64,000 nucleotides of DNA from Streptomyces sp. E2N166 (lineage in GTDB: Bacteria; Actinomycetota; Actinomycetes; Streptomycetales; Streptomycetaceae). Each line of letters begins with the position of its first letter. The stretch's first letter is position 1. A model generated the notes under the pieces. It had not been told where the DNA came from. It worked only from the letters and a program-made list of their open reading frames with translations, and did not search any database. The stretch lies in assembly GCF_003671715.1 (NCBI RefSeq), contig NZ_RAIF01000032.1, forward strand, positions 2,024,889-2,088,888, written 5' to 3'. Positions 42,570-51,093 of the stretch are shown here, piece by piece. The translations under genes and the position numbers were made by a program.

Positions 42570-43988
42570 GTGGTCTTGGATCCGCATCGATGGTTGGAAC
42601 TGCGGCGCTTCCGGGGTCTGTTGGAGTCCGGGGTGATCAGCCTCTCGGAGGTGGCCCGGGAGACCGGGCTGGACCGGAAGACGGTCCGCAAGTATCTGTC
42701 GGCACCAGGTCCGGCGACCCCGCCGCGCCGGTCGCCGAACGGGCGGTCGAAGGCGAGGGTGATCGACGAGTTCGCGCCGCTGGTCGACTCGATGCTCCGG
42801 GCGGAGATCCTGATGAAGGCCGCGGTGATCCACGGGCGGCTGACCGCGGAGTACGGGTTCACCGGCAACTACCAGAGGGTCAAGCTCTACGTTCAGGAAG
42901 CCCGGCCTCGCATCGCCGAGGAGCTCGGCATCACGCCGAAGGAACTCGCCGGCATGCACCGCCGCTTCGAGGTCATCCCCGGTGCCCAGGCCCAGGTCGA
43001 CTGGGGCGACGAGGGCAAGATCCTCGCCCACATGGGCATTCCGAAGGTGTACTCCTTCCACATGACGCTGTCGTACTCGCGCGACCCGTTCTGCTGCTTC
43101 ACCACCAGCCAGGACCTCCAGACGTTCTTCGACTGCCACCGGAGGGCCTTCGCTCACTTCGGTGGCGTCCCGATGACGATCGTCTACGACCGCACGAAGA
43201 CGGTCGTCCGACGGCACGTCGCTCCGGGCGAGGCGGTCCCGCTGCATCCGGAAGCGGTCGGGTTCGCGGGCCACTACGACTTCGATATCGACGTCCTGGC
43301 CGCCTACCGGCCCACCGGCAAGGGCCGTGTCGAACGGCAGGTCCTGATCGTCCGTGACCACGTCCTGTCCGGCCGGTCCTTCTCCTCCGTGGAGGAGATG
43401 GACGCCGCCTTCGCCGCATGGGGGCCGCAGCGACGGGCTCAGGCCCACAGGACTCACCAGCAGATCATCGGCGAGCGGGCGGCCCGCGACCACATGGCCC
43501 TCAAGCCGCTGCCGGAGACTCCGTATCTGGTGGCCGAGCGGCATCTGCGGCCGGTCGGCAAGGACTGCCTGGTCGCCTTCGGCGGCAACCTCTACTCGGT
43601 GCCTGCCCGCAGGGTCCGACCGCGTCAGCTGGTGGAGATCAGGGCCACGAAGTCGCAGGTCATGCTGCACTCCACCATCGTGGACAGCAGCGGCGAGACG
43701 CTGCTGGCCACCCATCCGCGGGCGATCGGCCGCGGGGTCCGCGTTGTCGAAGAGACCCACTGGGATGGCCTGCCCACCGGCAAGGGACGCCGCACCACCA
43801 CCGGCGATGTCCTGCCACGACCTCGCCATGAACGTCCACTGGGCGAGGAGGCCGGACCTCTGCAGGCACTGCTGAACCGGGCTGCGGCCACCCGCGTCGA
43901 GGTCGGCCGCCGTCCGCTGTCGGTCTATGACGAGCTGACCGGAACCCGTCCCTTCACCACCCGTCCGAGCACGAGGGAAACGTCTTGA
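42570..43988 (+). CDS. istA: IS21-family transposase IstA
   Basis: A ~472-residue transposase. The N-terminal HTH is FRGLLESGVISLSEVARETG, LDRKTVRKYL. The rve catalytic core shows AQAQVDWGDEGKILAHMG (D), FAHFGGVPMTIVYDRTKTVV (D) and RPTGKGRVERQVLIVRDHVL (E). The C-terminal beta domain (AFGGNLYSVPARRVRPRQLV) is present, so the gene looks intact. The GTG at 42570 is chosen where homology begins. It overlaps istB. Confidence 0.85.
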   Translation: MVLDPHRWLELRRFRGLLESGVISLSEVARETGLDRKTVRKYLSAPGPATPPRRSPNGRSKARVIDEFAPLVDSMLRAEILMKAAVIHGRLTAEYGFTGNYQRVKLYVQEARPRIAEELGITPKELAGMHRRFEVIPGAQAQVDWGDEGKILAHMGIPKVYSFHMTLSYSRDPFCCFTTSQDLQTFFDCHRRAFAHFGGVPMTIVYDRTKTVVRRHVAPGEAVPLHPEAVGFAGHYDFDIDVLAAYRPTGKGRVERQVLIVRDHVLSGRSFSSVEEMDAAFAAWGPQRRAQAHRTHQQIIGERAARDHMALKPLPETPYLVAERHLRPVGKDCLVAFGGNLYSVPARRVRPRQLVEIRATKSQVMLHSTIVDSSGETLLATHPRAIGRGVRVVEETHWDGLPTGKGRRTTTGDVLPRPRHERPLGEEAGPLQALLNRAAATRVEVGRRPLSVYDELTGTRPFTTRPSTRETS

Positions 43989-44755
43989 GCGAGCTGGTCT
44001 CCACCCGCATCCGCAATACGGCCGGCAAGCTCGGCCTGCCCCACCTGGCCGAAACGATCAACGAGTACACCCGGCGGGCCGACGAGGGGAAGATGGGCTA
44101 CCTCGATTTCCTCGACCTGGTCCTGTCCGAGGAACTCGCCGTCCGCGACGACCGCCGCTTCCGCCAGGGCCTGCGACTCTCGAAGCTGCCGCACCACAAG
44201 ACGCTCGACGAGTACGACTTCTCCTTCCAGCCCGACCTCGACCCGCGCAAGGTCAAGGACCTGGCCACCCTCTCGTTCGTCGACGGCAAGGCGAACGCCG
44301 CCCTGCTCGGGCCGCCCGGGGTCGGCAAGACGCACATCGCCGTCGCGCTCGCGGTTGCGGCCTGCCGGGCCGGTTACTCGATCTATTTCACCAGCCTCGA
44401 CGACATGGTTCGCAACCTCAAAGCCGCCGAAGCCGCCGGCCGTCTGACGAACAAGCTCGGCACCTACCTGCGGCCCAGCGTTCTCGTCGTCGACGAGGTC
44501 GGCTACCAGCCCCTCGAACGAGCCGAGGCGAACCTGGTCTTCCAGGTCATCTCCAAGCGCTACGAGAAGGGCTCGATCATCCTGACCTCGAACAAGACCT
44601 TCAGCGAATGGGGCCAGGTCTTCGGCGACGAGGTCCTCGCCACCGCCATCCTCGACCGGCTCCTCCACCACTGCGAAGTGATCTCCATCAACGGCCCCAG
44701 CTACCGGCTCAAGAACCGCCTCAAGGCGATCGAGCGAGAGAACGACGTGGCCTGA
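43985..44755 (+). CDS. istB: IS21-family helper ATPase IstB
   Basis: A 256-residue AAA+ protein starting at TTG inside the istA stop (TTGA). It has KTLDEYDFSFQPDLDPRKVK, Walker A ALLGPPGVGKTHIAVALAVA, Walker B LRPSVLVVDEVGYQPLERAE, and IILTSNKTFSEWGQVFGDEV, AILDRLLHHCEVISINGPSY with the sensor/Arg region. The protein is complete and would assemble with IstA for target selection. It contrasts with the broken istB at 15780. Confidence 0.88.
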   Translation: MSELVSTRIRNTAGKLGLPHLAETINEYTRRADEGKMGYLDFLDLVLSEELAVRDDRRFRQGLRLSKLPHHKTLDEYDFSFQPDLDPRKVKDLATLSFVDGKANAALLGPPGVGKTHIAVALAVAACRAGYSIYFTSLDDMVRNLKAAEAAGRLTNKLGTYLRPSVLVVDEVGYQPLERAEANLVFQVISKRYEKGSIILTSNKTFSEWGQVFGDEVLATAILDRLLHHCEVISINGPSYRLKNRLKAIERENDVA

Positions 44756-44789
44756 CAACCCACGTCGCTTCCGGCGGCCGAACACTTGA

Positions 44790-45164
44790 TCAGTTGTTGA
44801 TCACCGGCTGAAAGATCTCGGAGAACTCGCCGTTCTCGATCAGTCCGGCGATCACTTCGGTCATGCTGTCGATGCCCGGAAACCTGACGATCAGGCCGTC
44901 CGAGACCCAGAAGTACCGGCCCCCGAGGGCCTCGTCGGTCCCTGTCCAGAGTTTCATCAGGCGCTCGACTTCCGCGACGGTGAACACGGTCGCGGTCCAA
45001 CGAGATCCATCCTCCAGAGTCACGAAGACATCGACGTTGCAGACCTCGTCCAAGTCCTCGCCGTCGCTGGGCAGGAACGACACCTCGAAACCCTCCATAC
45101 GGACCCGATACCAGGGCTCGTCCCACCCTCGCTCGATCGGTTCAGACGATGTACTGCGGCTCAT
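44790..45164 (-). CDS. Hypothetical protein, immunity-like
   Basis: A 124-residue protein starting at the ATG at 45164: ERGWDEPWYRVRMEGFEVSF, DEVCNVDVFVTLEDGSRWTA, TVFTVAEVERLMKLWTGTDE, GGRYFWVSDGLIVRFPGIDS and VIAGLIENGEFSEIFQPV. The alpha/beta pattern with repeated DGSRW/DGLIV strands resembles small actinobacterial immunity-type hypotheticals, but no named family is recognised. Its stop codon lies at the right edge of the IS21 element. Confidence 0.6.
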   Translation of the reverse strand: MSRSTSSEPIERGWDEPWYRVRMEGFEVSFLPSDGEDLDEVCNVDVFVTLEDGSRWTATVFTVAEVERLMKLWTGTDEALGGRYFWVSDGLIVRFPGIDSMTEVIAGLIENGEFSEIFQPVINN

Positions 45165-45484
45165 CGCGCGAGTGTCCCTGGTCGGGGCATCGATCTCAAC
45201 CGAGGTCCCTGCCGCACTGCCGCCCCCCACGGCCAGAGCTGGGGACGTTCGTCCGTACGCAACTGGGGAGAAAAGTCCGTACGCCGACAGCAGTGGACGC
45301 CCGGGAGAAAGGGGGGCGATTTTCAAGCTCTGCCTCAACCCACTGCGGATCCTCGCCGAGACGGACGGCGATCCGGCAGCCCGGCAGCGGTCACCTATCT
45401 CGTACCTCCCGCGCCGCGCACGCTTGCGCAGGTCGTGGCACCCCGGGCACAGCCCGCGCGGCGTGACGGCGCCCCAGCTTCCGC
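45165..45484. other. No supported gene
   Basis: No frame in this stretch shows a domain or a credible start. It separates the immunity-like gene from a regulator remnant on the plus strand. Confidence 0.35.
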
Positions 45485-45779
45485 GGCGGCCGCCAGGTCG
45501 GCCGCACCGACCTTGAGCAGCTGCGCGACGCGGCCGGCGACGCCCGCCGCTACGACTCCAAGTACGGCGGCGGCAACTGGCGGGTCAACTCCGTCACCAC
45601 CTGCTTCCAGAAGGAAGCTGCCCCGCTGCTGCAGGGCAGCTTCTCCCACGACGTGGGACGCGAACTCTCGCCAAGGACTGCGCCCGAGAGTTCAACACCG
45701 CGCTCAGCCCGTGGCAGCGTGAGCCGTCCGTCCGTGCATTCGTCCAGCGCACCCGAAAGGAGCTCGGGGTAGCCGCCTG
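45485..45779 (+). pseudogene. XRE-regulator-like remnant
   Basis: The plus strand reads GRTDLEQLRDAAGDARRYDS, KYGGGNWRVNSVTTCFQKEA, APLLQGSFSHDVGREL, similar to the middle of actinobacterial XRE regulators in which LxxLRxxxxxxxxLDxxYGG precedes a TPR-like part. After 45660 a different frame gives AREFNTALSPWQREPSVRAF plus a stop. There is no HTH and no start, so it is a decayed gene. Confidence 0.35.
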
Positions 45780-45781
45780 AG

Positions 45782-46138
45782 TCAGCTGGACCCGAACGGC
45801 GCATCCCCCGCCCGCGGCGCGAACCCGGTGACCACATCACCCGGCTCCGCGTGCCGTGTCAGCAGCGAACGCAGTCGTTCGCTCTCGTCATGCTGGGCAG
45901 CCAGTCGCGAGATGGCCAGGACTCTGAACTCGGCCAGCTCCGCCAGTTCCCTGTCCCGACGGGCCACCCGGTCCCTCAGTTCGGCGTTCTCCTTCTTCAG
46001 CCGTTCAAGCTGCGCGGCACGGGGGTCGACTATCTCACCGGCCTGCAGCGCCTGGAGGCGGGCGGTGAATTCCTCGGCGAGGTGCTGGTAGGGGCCGGGC
46101 CGGCTCGTGCCGTCACGGAGCGTTTTCAGCGTGGCCAC
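45782..46138 (-). CDS. Hypothetical coiled-coil protein
   Basis: From the GTG at 46138 the frame gives HLAEEFTARLQALQAGEIVD, RAAQLERLKKENAELRDRVA, RRDRELAELAEFRVLAISRL and AAQHDESERLRSLLTRH, a clear heptad coiled coil of ~70 residues. It resembles the C-terminal half of accessory proteins encoded with tyrosine-recombinase transposons, but no integrase gene is next to it. The family is not certain. Confidence 0.45.
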   Translation of the reverse strand: MATLKTLRDGTSRPGPYQHLAEEFTARLQALQAGEIVDPRAAQLERLKKENAELRDRVARRDRELAELAEFRVLAISRLAAQHDESERLRSLLTRHAEPGDVVTGFAPRAGDAPFGSS

Positions 46139-46155
46139 TGATCGGGTGACGCCGG

Positions 46156-46629
46156 TCAGGCCGAGGTGAGAGCCGCAACGCACAAAGCCCCCGTGCCGTT
46201 GAGGGAGGTGTTCGGCGTCTCAACCCACCGGCACAGGAGCCCGATCGGGGCGCTCAGCAAGGGGCCCGGTGCCTCCCATGCAGGGAGTGCGTTCCGCAGC
46301 AGCCGCCACGCGGCGTCGCCCGCGCCCCACAGGGCCTGCTCCCGGGCCTCGGCGACGGCTTCGCCCCAGGTGCCGGGCGGCGTGTAGCGGTGAGTGCCCT
46401 CGTGCATCGCTCTCAGTACGGCCTCTGCGGTCTCCCTGGCCACCCCACGGGCGGCCGTCATCCCCAGCCAGTGGTCGTCCCCACCCAGCCGCCATGCGCC
46501 GCGCGCCGGACTCATGGCCTCCACGGGCAGGACCTCCGGCAGGCAGCAAGGGTCCGACGCCAGGCTGCCGTAGCCGAAGGAGCCGAGCGGATCCAGGAGG
46601 TGCCGGATCTGGAGTATCAGCGCGTCCAC
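46156..46629 (-). CDS. Hypothetical protein, Streptomyces-type
   Basis: A 157-residue protein starting at GTG (AAGGA upstream): VDALILQIRHLLDPLGSFGY, LGGDDHWLGMTAARGVARET, AVAEAREQALWGAGDAAWRL and LLSAPIGLLCRWVETPNTSL. No family is recognised. The start lies only 20 bases after the stop of the acetyltransferase gene on the same strand, so the two are probably co-transcribed. Confidence 0.5.
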   Translation of the reverse strand: MDALILQIRHLLDPLGSFGYGSLASDPCCLPEVLPVEAMSPARGAWRLGGDDHWLGMTAARGVARETAEAVLRAMHEGTHRYTPPGTWGEAVAEAREQALWGAGDAAWRLLRNALPAWEAPGPLLSAPIGLLCRWVETPNTSLNGTGALCVAALTSA

Positions 46630-46648
46630 GGTCCTTGAGAGTGACCGG

Positions 46649-47722
46649 CTACACCTGTTGTGGCTGACGTGTGGAGAGCTCGTCCGGCACGCTGCGGGAA
46701 TCGAGGGCAGGGGTGCTGACGGCGCAGAGGGTCTGGCTCCAGTGTGGCCGGTACTGGTTCTTGTAGGCGTGCTGGCCTGGGGCGGTACGGCCCAGGTCGA
46801 GGTGTTCGTATCCGGCACAGGTCAGGTCCTGTGCGAGGTGGCGCAGCAGTGCGTGGCCTGGTGCGAGGTCCCTGTAGTCCGGGTGCATCGCTGGTACGAC
46901 GGAGTAGGCCCGGCGGTTTCGTGTCAGGCAGAGTTGGGCTGCGACGACTTCGCCATCCAGGGCGAGGGTGGCGATGAACGCTGTGCTGGGGCCGCACCGT
47001 TTGAGCACGGCCTGCCAGTGGGCTGCGCCGGGTGTGTGGCGCGCGCCGGCCGGCGGGGTGTGGCCGGCCCAGCGGTGAGCGTGCAGCCGGGCCAGGACAG
47101 CGTAGGCGCTGAGTAACTCGCCGCTGTCGCGGCTGCGCTGGTAGGTCACCTTCCGGCTGATGGCGACTTCGTCCCAGGTCCGCTGGCGTCGCTTGTGATC
47201 ACGTCTGGTCGAGCGCGACATCGCCTCATAGGCGAGCGGTAACGCGATCTCGGCGCAGTCGGTGACGCTCGTGCGCCACAGCCCGGATGCGGCCGGGCCA
47301 CTGGAAGCGAGGTGCCGGGCGAGGTGGCCGGCCGCGGGCAGGCCCGCGATTTCCACCCGGTGGCCCTGGTACGCCAGGTCGTGGAGGTACCGGGCGAAGG
47401 ACGCCGACACCCGCGGGTCCTCGGCTGCCGGGCCCACGGCCCGGACGTACTCTCCCATCGGCGTGGACAGTGCATACGTCCGCACCTCCGAGCCCTCGTG
47501 GTCGTGAACCAGCGGCAGAGCGGCGAGGACCTGCCCGGCAGCATCCTCGCAGAGGACCACGACGGGGCGGGCAGTGAACGGGAGTTGCTGCGCCCATCCG
47601 GTGAGCCACGATGGAGACTGGTAGGGCGTTGCTTCCGGGTCCTGCCGGTACAGCTCCGCCCACGAAGAGGCCAAGAAGGCGCCGGCAGCAGCCCTCTCGA
47701 GAGCACGCACGCATAAATTCAT
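46649..47722 (-). CDS. FemAB/CelD-like GNAT acetyltransferase (BioF2-like)
   Basis: A 357-residue protein of the double-GNAT type (Acetyltransf_6): YQSPSWLTGWAQQLPFTARP, VVLCEDAAGQVLAALPLVHD, a basic linker STRRDHKRRQRTW, then CGPSTAFIATLALDGEVVAA, QLCLTRNRRAYSVVPAMHPD and SRAYKNQYRPHW-like closing sequence near the C-terminus (HAYKNQYRPHWSQTLCAVST). Relatives take part in extracellular polysaccharide or peptidoglycan modification. The substrate here is unknown; it is followed by a small hypothetical gene. Confidence 0.78.
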   Translation of the reverse strand: MNLCVRALERAAAGAFLASSWAELYRQDPEATPYQSPSWLTGWAQQLPFTARPVVVLCEDAAGQVLAALPLVHDHEGSEVRTYALSTPMGEYVRAVGPAAEDPRVSASFARYLHDLAYQGHRVEIAGLPAAGHLARHLASSGPAASGLWRTSVTDCAEIALPLAYEAMSRSTRRDHKRRQRTWDEVAISRKVTYQRSRDSGELLSAYAVLARLHAHRWAGHTPPAGARHTPGAAHWQAVLKRCGPSTAFIATLALDGEVVAAQLCLTRNRRAYSVVPAMHPDYRDLAPGHALLRHLAQDLTCAGYEHLDLGRTAPGQHAYKNQYRPHWSQTLCAVSTPALDSRSVPDELSTRQPQQV

Positions 47723-47938
47723 GATCGGTTTCTCCTCGCTGGGCGATCAGATGGCGCCGAACCCCCATGGTCACGTCGCCCCGCACGGCAAAACGCCGCA
47801 TCAAACCTGAATTCACACGAACGAGACTCCGATAGACACGCCGACCGGACGCGACGGATAGGTGTCGTCGGCCCGCCTGGCCGTCAGCTACGTCAGAGCG
47901 CTCATAGGCTTTCGGCCTCTCTGCTCGTATGTCTGGGT

Positions 47939-48343
47939 ATGGGAAACCGTCAGTCGCGGCCGTGGATCGTGTCGGACGAACTGTGGTCGCTGGCCGAGCC
48001 GTTGTTGCCGAAGCCGGGTCCGAAGAAGGTCGAGGGCAGACCGCGGGTGCCGGACCGACAGGCGCTGTGCGGGATCCTCTTCGTCCTGCACACCGGCATC
48101 CAGTGGGAGTACCTGCTGCCCCAGGAGTTGGGCTTCGGCTCCGGGATGACGTACTGGCGGCGTCTTGCGGCCTGGAGCGGGGCCGGCGTCTGGGACCGCC
48201 TGCACGTGCTGCTGGAGAACCTGCGGTCGAAGAACCCGTCTGCTCTGGCAGCGAGGAATTCGCCCCGTGACATCCACGAAGCATTCCTCAGCCTCGCCGT
48301 CTGCGTGATCACCCACCGTCACGTTCAACGGCTTTGTTACTGA
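47939..48343 (+). pseudogene. IS5-type transposase, internally deleted
   Basis: MGNRQSRPWIVSDELWSLAE, PRVPDRQALCGILFVLHTGI and WEYLLPQELGFGSGMTYWRR are the N-terminus, and SPRDIHEAFLSLAVCVITHR then HVQRLC the C-terminus of one IS5-type transposase. The catalytic middle, including all DDE residues, is deleted in frame. The gene's last codons abut the left end of the IS630 element. Confidence 0.75.
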
Positions 48344-49452
48344 CCTTTCCGCTCAGTTGTCGGGGCTGACATCGCTAGATCCTTGCGGTATGCCGTGGCC
48401 ATGAGATGTGCGTAGGGTGGTGGTCTCACTCCGCAGGGTCAGGCCGCGCGGGAGCGGGTGCGCATGCTGGCCGCCGATGGCTTTGTGCGGGGTGAGAAGA
48501 ACACGGTGATCGCGAAAGAACTGCGGGTCAGCGTCCGGTCGGTGGAACGGTGGCGCCGCTCCTGGCGCGAGGGAGGGCGACAGGCTCTGCGCCCGTCGGG
48601 CCCGGCCAAGCGGCCGAAGCTCGGACACAGTGACTTCGCCGTGCTCGAGCCGCTGTTGCTGGAAGGCGCGATGGCTCAGGGCTGGGCGGATGAGCGGTGG
48701 ACGCTCTCGCGGGTGCGGCTGCTGATTGCCGACCAGTTGGAGTTGTTGCGGCGGCATGGCTGGTCGTGTCAGCAGCCTGCCCGGCGGGCGGTCGAACGGG
48801 ACGATGCGGCGGTGTCCGGCTGGGTGAAGGAGATCTGGCCCCGGGCAAAGCCACCGCGGCGGCGCTCGGGGCATGGCTGGTCTTCGAGAACGAAGCCGCT
48901 GTCTCGATGACGTCGCACCGTGCACGCACCTGGGCACCCAGGGGGAGCACACCCGTGGTTCGATTCAACGGCGCTTCCCGCGGCCGCATCACGATGGCCG
49001 CACTGGTGTGCTTCAAGGCCGGCGAACGCAGCCGTCTGATCTACCGTCCTCGCGTCCAGTGCCATCACCAAGGGGCCTACCGCGGCTTCACCTGGCAGGA
49101 CTACCGTGATCTTCTCGTGCGGGCCCACCTCCAGCTCGGCGGTCCCATCCTGGTGATCTGGGACAACCTGAATGTTCATCGCTGCAGCCGATTACGTGAG
49201 TACGCGGTAGAGCGTGACTGGCTCACCGTCGTCCAGCTACCCAGCTATGCACCCGACCTCAATCCGGTCGAGGGCATCTGGTCGTTGCTCCGGCGCAGCA
49301 CTACCGTCAACGTCGTCTTCCGCGATCGCGACCACCTTGTCCAAGCTGTCCGCAGTGGCCTGCGCCGCATCCAACGACGCACCGACCTCATCGAGGATTG
49401 CCTCGCCGAAACCGGTCTCACACTCAACACGACAACTGAGCGGAAAGGTCAG
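48340..49452. mobile_element. IS630-family insertion sequence with intact ends
   Basis: A 23-bp terminal inverted repeat beginning CTGACCTTTCCGCTCAGTTG is perfect at both ends (48340-48362 and 49430-49452). TA occurs on both flanks (48338-48339 and 49453-49454), the standard IS630/Tc1 target duplication. The 1113-bp element contains one transposase in two frames. It inserted at the 3' end of a deleted IS5 copy. Confidence 0.88.
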
Positions 49453-49455
49453 TAG
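48452..49455 (+). CDS. IS630-family transposase, in two frames
   Basis: The first frame has the HTH VIAKELRVSVRSVERWRRSW and LSRVRLLIADQLELLRRHGW; at about 48850 the reading moves to the second frame: AAALGAWLVFENEAAVSMTS (D/E region), QLGGPILVIWDNLNVHRCSR (D) and QLPSYAPDLNPVEGIWSLLR (E). Reading G twice after GCAAAG restores the frame, so either a 1-base deletion or -1 frameshifting joins them. The slippery site is not a classic one, so a mutation is also possible. Confidence 0.8.
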
Positions 49456-49576
49456 GACCTCTTAGAGGCCGTTCTCTTTCCGAACCTCGTGTGACGTATT
49501 GGCTGGTCAGGCATGAAGTAGCTGCTGCTGCGAAAGCCTCGGCTTGTTGCCGGGCGAGAGGTCGTGGGGGTGGCGG

Positions 49577-49798
49577 ATGCCGTCGATGCGGGCGGTTCTG
49601 GAAGCGCGGCAGAAAGCCGCGGCCGCGCTGGTGAAGGAACTCGAAGCCGAGTTGGAACGGGTGCGGGCGGCTCTGGCGGACGCCGAGGAGGTGCACCGGT
49701 GCCGGGTGATCGGCCTGGAGCAGTATCTGGAGGCGCTGGCCGAGGAGGAAGCCGGTCGGACCGCGCCGGGCGGTGCCTCACCGGCGACACGCGAGTGA
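49577..49798 (+). CDS. Hypothetical small coiled-coil protein
   Basis: A 73-residue protein: MRAVLEARQKAAAALVKELE, AELERVRAALADAEEVHRCR then VIGLEQYLEALAEEEAGRTA. It is a single long helix with heptads, probably a dimeric adaptor. It is followed two bases later by a small HTH-type protein on the same strand. No family is recognised. The pair lies between an IS630 copy and an IS5-type transposase, so it may be an element passenger. Confidence 0.5.
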   Translation: MPSMRAVLEARQKAAAALVKELEAELERVRAALADAEEVHRCRVIGLEQYLEALAEEEAGRTAPGGASPATRE

Positions 49799-49799
49799 G

Positions 49800-50063
49800 G
49801 TGGCGGAGTTGTCGCCGGACTATCAGGCGTTGATGGCCGCCGCAGTCGATGCGGGAGGCGACGGGCTGGGTGCCCGGCGGGCAGCGGTGGTGCTGGGCTG
49901 GGACAGTGCATCCGCCTCCCGCGTCGAAGGTGCCAGGGCACGGCTGAAGCGACTGGTGGAACGGGGCTGGCTGGTCGAGGCGAAGCCGGGCAGGTTCACG
50001 CTGCCCCTGTTGCTGCCGGGGCAAGACGCTGCTGGTGCTGGACGGCCAGGCGGCGGCTCATGA
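49800..50063 (+). CDS. Hypothetical winged-helix-like small protein
   Basis: An 87-residue protein starting at GTG with GTGAGG before it: ELSPDYQALMAAAVDAGGDG, LGARRAAVVLGWDSASASRV, EGARARLKRLVERGWLVEAK and GRFTLPL. The helix-turn-helix plus wing pattern (RARLKRLVERGWLVEAxPGRF) resembles replication- or regulator-type winged helices. The C-terminal ~18 codons overlap the antisense 3' end of the next transposase. No family is recognised. Confidence 0.5.
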   Translation: MAELSPDYQALMAAAVDAGGDGLGARRAAVVLGWDSASASRVEGARARLKRLVERGWLVEAKPGRFTLPLLLPGQDAAGAGRPGGGS

Positions 50064-50811
50064 GCATGGTCATCGACCACAAAATGACGGCTTCGCTGGT
50101 ATCGGTGCGGCGTTCGTAGTCCCGGACCAGACGCCGGCTGCGCAGGCACCAGGCGAAAGATCTTTCCACGACCCAGCGGCGGGGCAGCACCGCGAAGCCG
50201 CGGGTGTCGTCGCTGCGGCGAACGATGTCCAGGACGAGGCCGAGTTGCGTGGCACTCCAGTCGACGAGGTGGCCGGTGTATCCGCCGTCGGCCCAGACCC
50301 GTGCCAGTCGCCCGAAGCGGCCCTGGGCCGCTGGCAGGAGGATGCGGGCGGCGTCCCGGTCGGTGGTCGAGGCCGGGGTGACCAGCACGTCCAGCAGCAG
50401 CCCGAGCGTGTCGGTGAGCAGGTGCCGCTTGCGTCCGTTGATCTTCTTCCCGGCGTCGAAACCTCGCGAGCCGTGGGTGACGGTGGCGTCTGCCTTCACC
50501 GACTGCGAGTCGATGATCGCCGCAGTCGGTTCCGGATCACGGCCTTCGGCATCGCGGACGGTCTCGCGCAGCCGGTCGTGCAACTCGGCCACGAGTCCCG
50601 CATCCCGCCAGCGGGCGAAGAAGGCGTACACCCGTGGCCAGGGCGGGAAGTCCGAGGGCATCGACCGCCACTTGATGCCGTTGTCGACGAGGTAGCGAAT
50701 CGCGTCGAGCATCTGTCGGTGGCAGTAGCCCTCCGGCCGTCCGCCCCGGCCGGCCAGCCATTCCGGAACCGGCAGCAAGTCCCGCACCACGGCCCACTCG
50801 TCATCGCTCAT
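49996..50811 (-). CDS. IS5-family transposase, intact
   Basis: A ~271-residue transposase: MSDDEWAVVRDLLPVPEWLA, YCHRQMLDAIRYLVDNGIKW, AAIIDSQSVKADATVTHGSR (D), LARVWADGGYTGHLVDWSAT (D) and LPRRWVVERSFAWCLRSRRL (E). All catalytic residues are present and the frame is continuous (open to 50937). Clear terminal repeats were not identified, although AGAGGCC occurs near both candidate ends (about 49466 and, inverted, 50940). It may still be active. Confidence 0.82.
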   Translation of the reverse strand: MSDDEWAVVRDLLPVPEWLAGRGGRPEGYCHRQMLDAIRYLVDNGIKWRSMPSDFPPWPRVYAFFARWRDAGLVAELHDRLRETVRDAEGRDPEPTAAIIDSQSVKADATVTHGSRGFDAGKKINGRKRHLLTDTLGLLLDVLVTPASTTDRDAARILLPAAQGRFGRLARVWADGGYTGHLVDWSATQLGLVLDIVRRSDDTRGFAVLPRRWVVERSFAWCLRSRRLVRDYERRTDTSEAVILWSMTMLMSRRLAVQHQQRLAPAATGAA

Positions 50812-50939
50812 GTCCGAGTCGTACCGGGGCCGGCGCCCTGGCCGGTCGGCTGCGTTTCCGAACCTGTGGGCGAGGCAGTCACACGAAGGAGTGGACCAAC
50901 TGGACCCGGCAACCGTGACCACGCGACACTTCGACAACA

Positions 50940-50990
50940 GGGCCTCTTGCTTCTCGCTGGACTCGACATCCGCGAGCTACCAAGAGGCCC
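50940..50990. repeat. Long hairpin (perfect inverted repeat)
   Basis: GGGCCTCTTG (50940-50949) and CAAGAGGCCC (50981-50990) are perfect inverted 10-mers, with a second inner pair CTCGC/GCGAG (50954-50958 and 50972-50976). It could be a terminator after the SDR gene (ends 51094, minus strand) or the end of the adjacent IS5 element. Confidence 0.5.
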
Positions 50991-51093
50991 TTCTTCCATG
51001 CATCCGCACCTGCAGACTCACCCAGACCAGGTCCCTGTTCGAACCCCACCGACCACCCGAGCGGATAGAGAACAGCCAGTTAGTCCTCGTTGG

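Larger units (their letters stand above)
42504..44790. mobile_element. IS21-family insertion sequence
   Basis: An istA/istB pair with the 4-base translational overlap usual for IS21. CAGTTGTTGAT occurs in direct orientation at 42493-42503 and 44791-44801, flanking the pair; it could be a target duplication, although 11 bp is long for IS21 (4-8 bp typical). No convincing long terminal inverted repeat was found by eye, so the ends are approximate. Confidence 0.6.

Noticed and set aside
42357-43829. 490-residue minus-strand frame
   Set aside because: Antisense to istA; no signal, motif or ribosome site.
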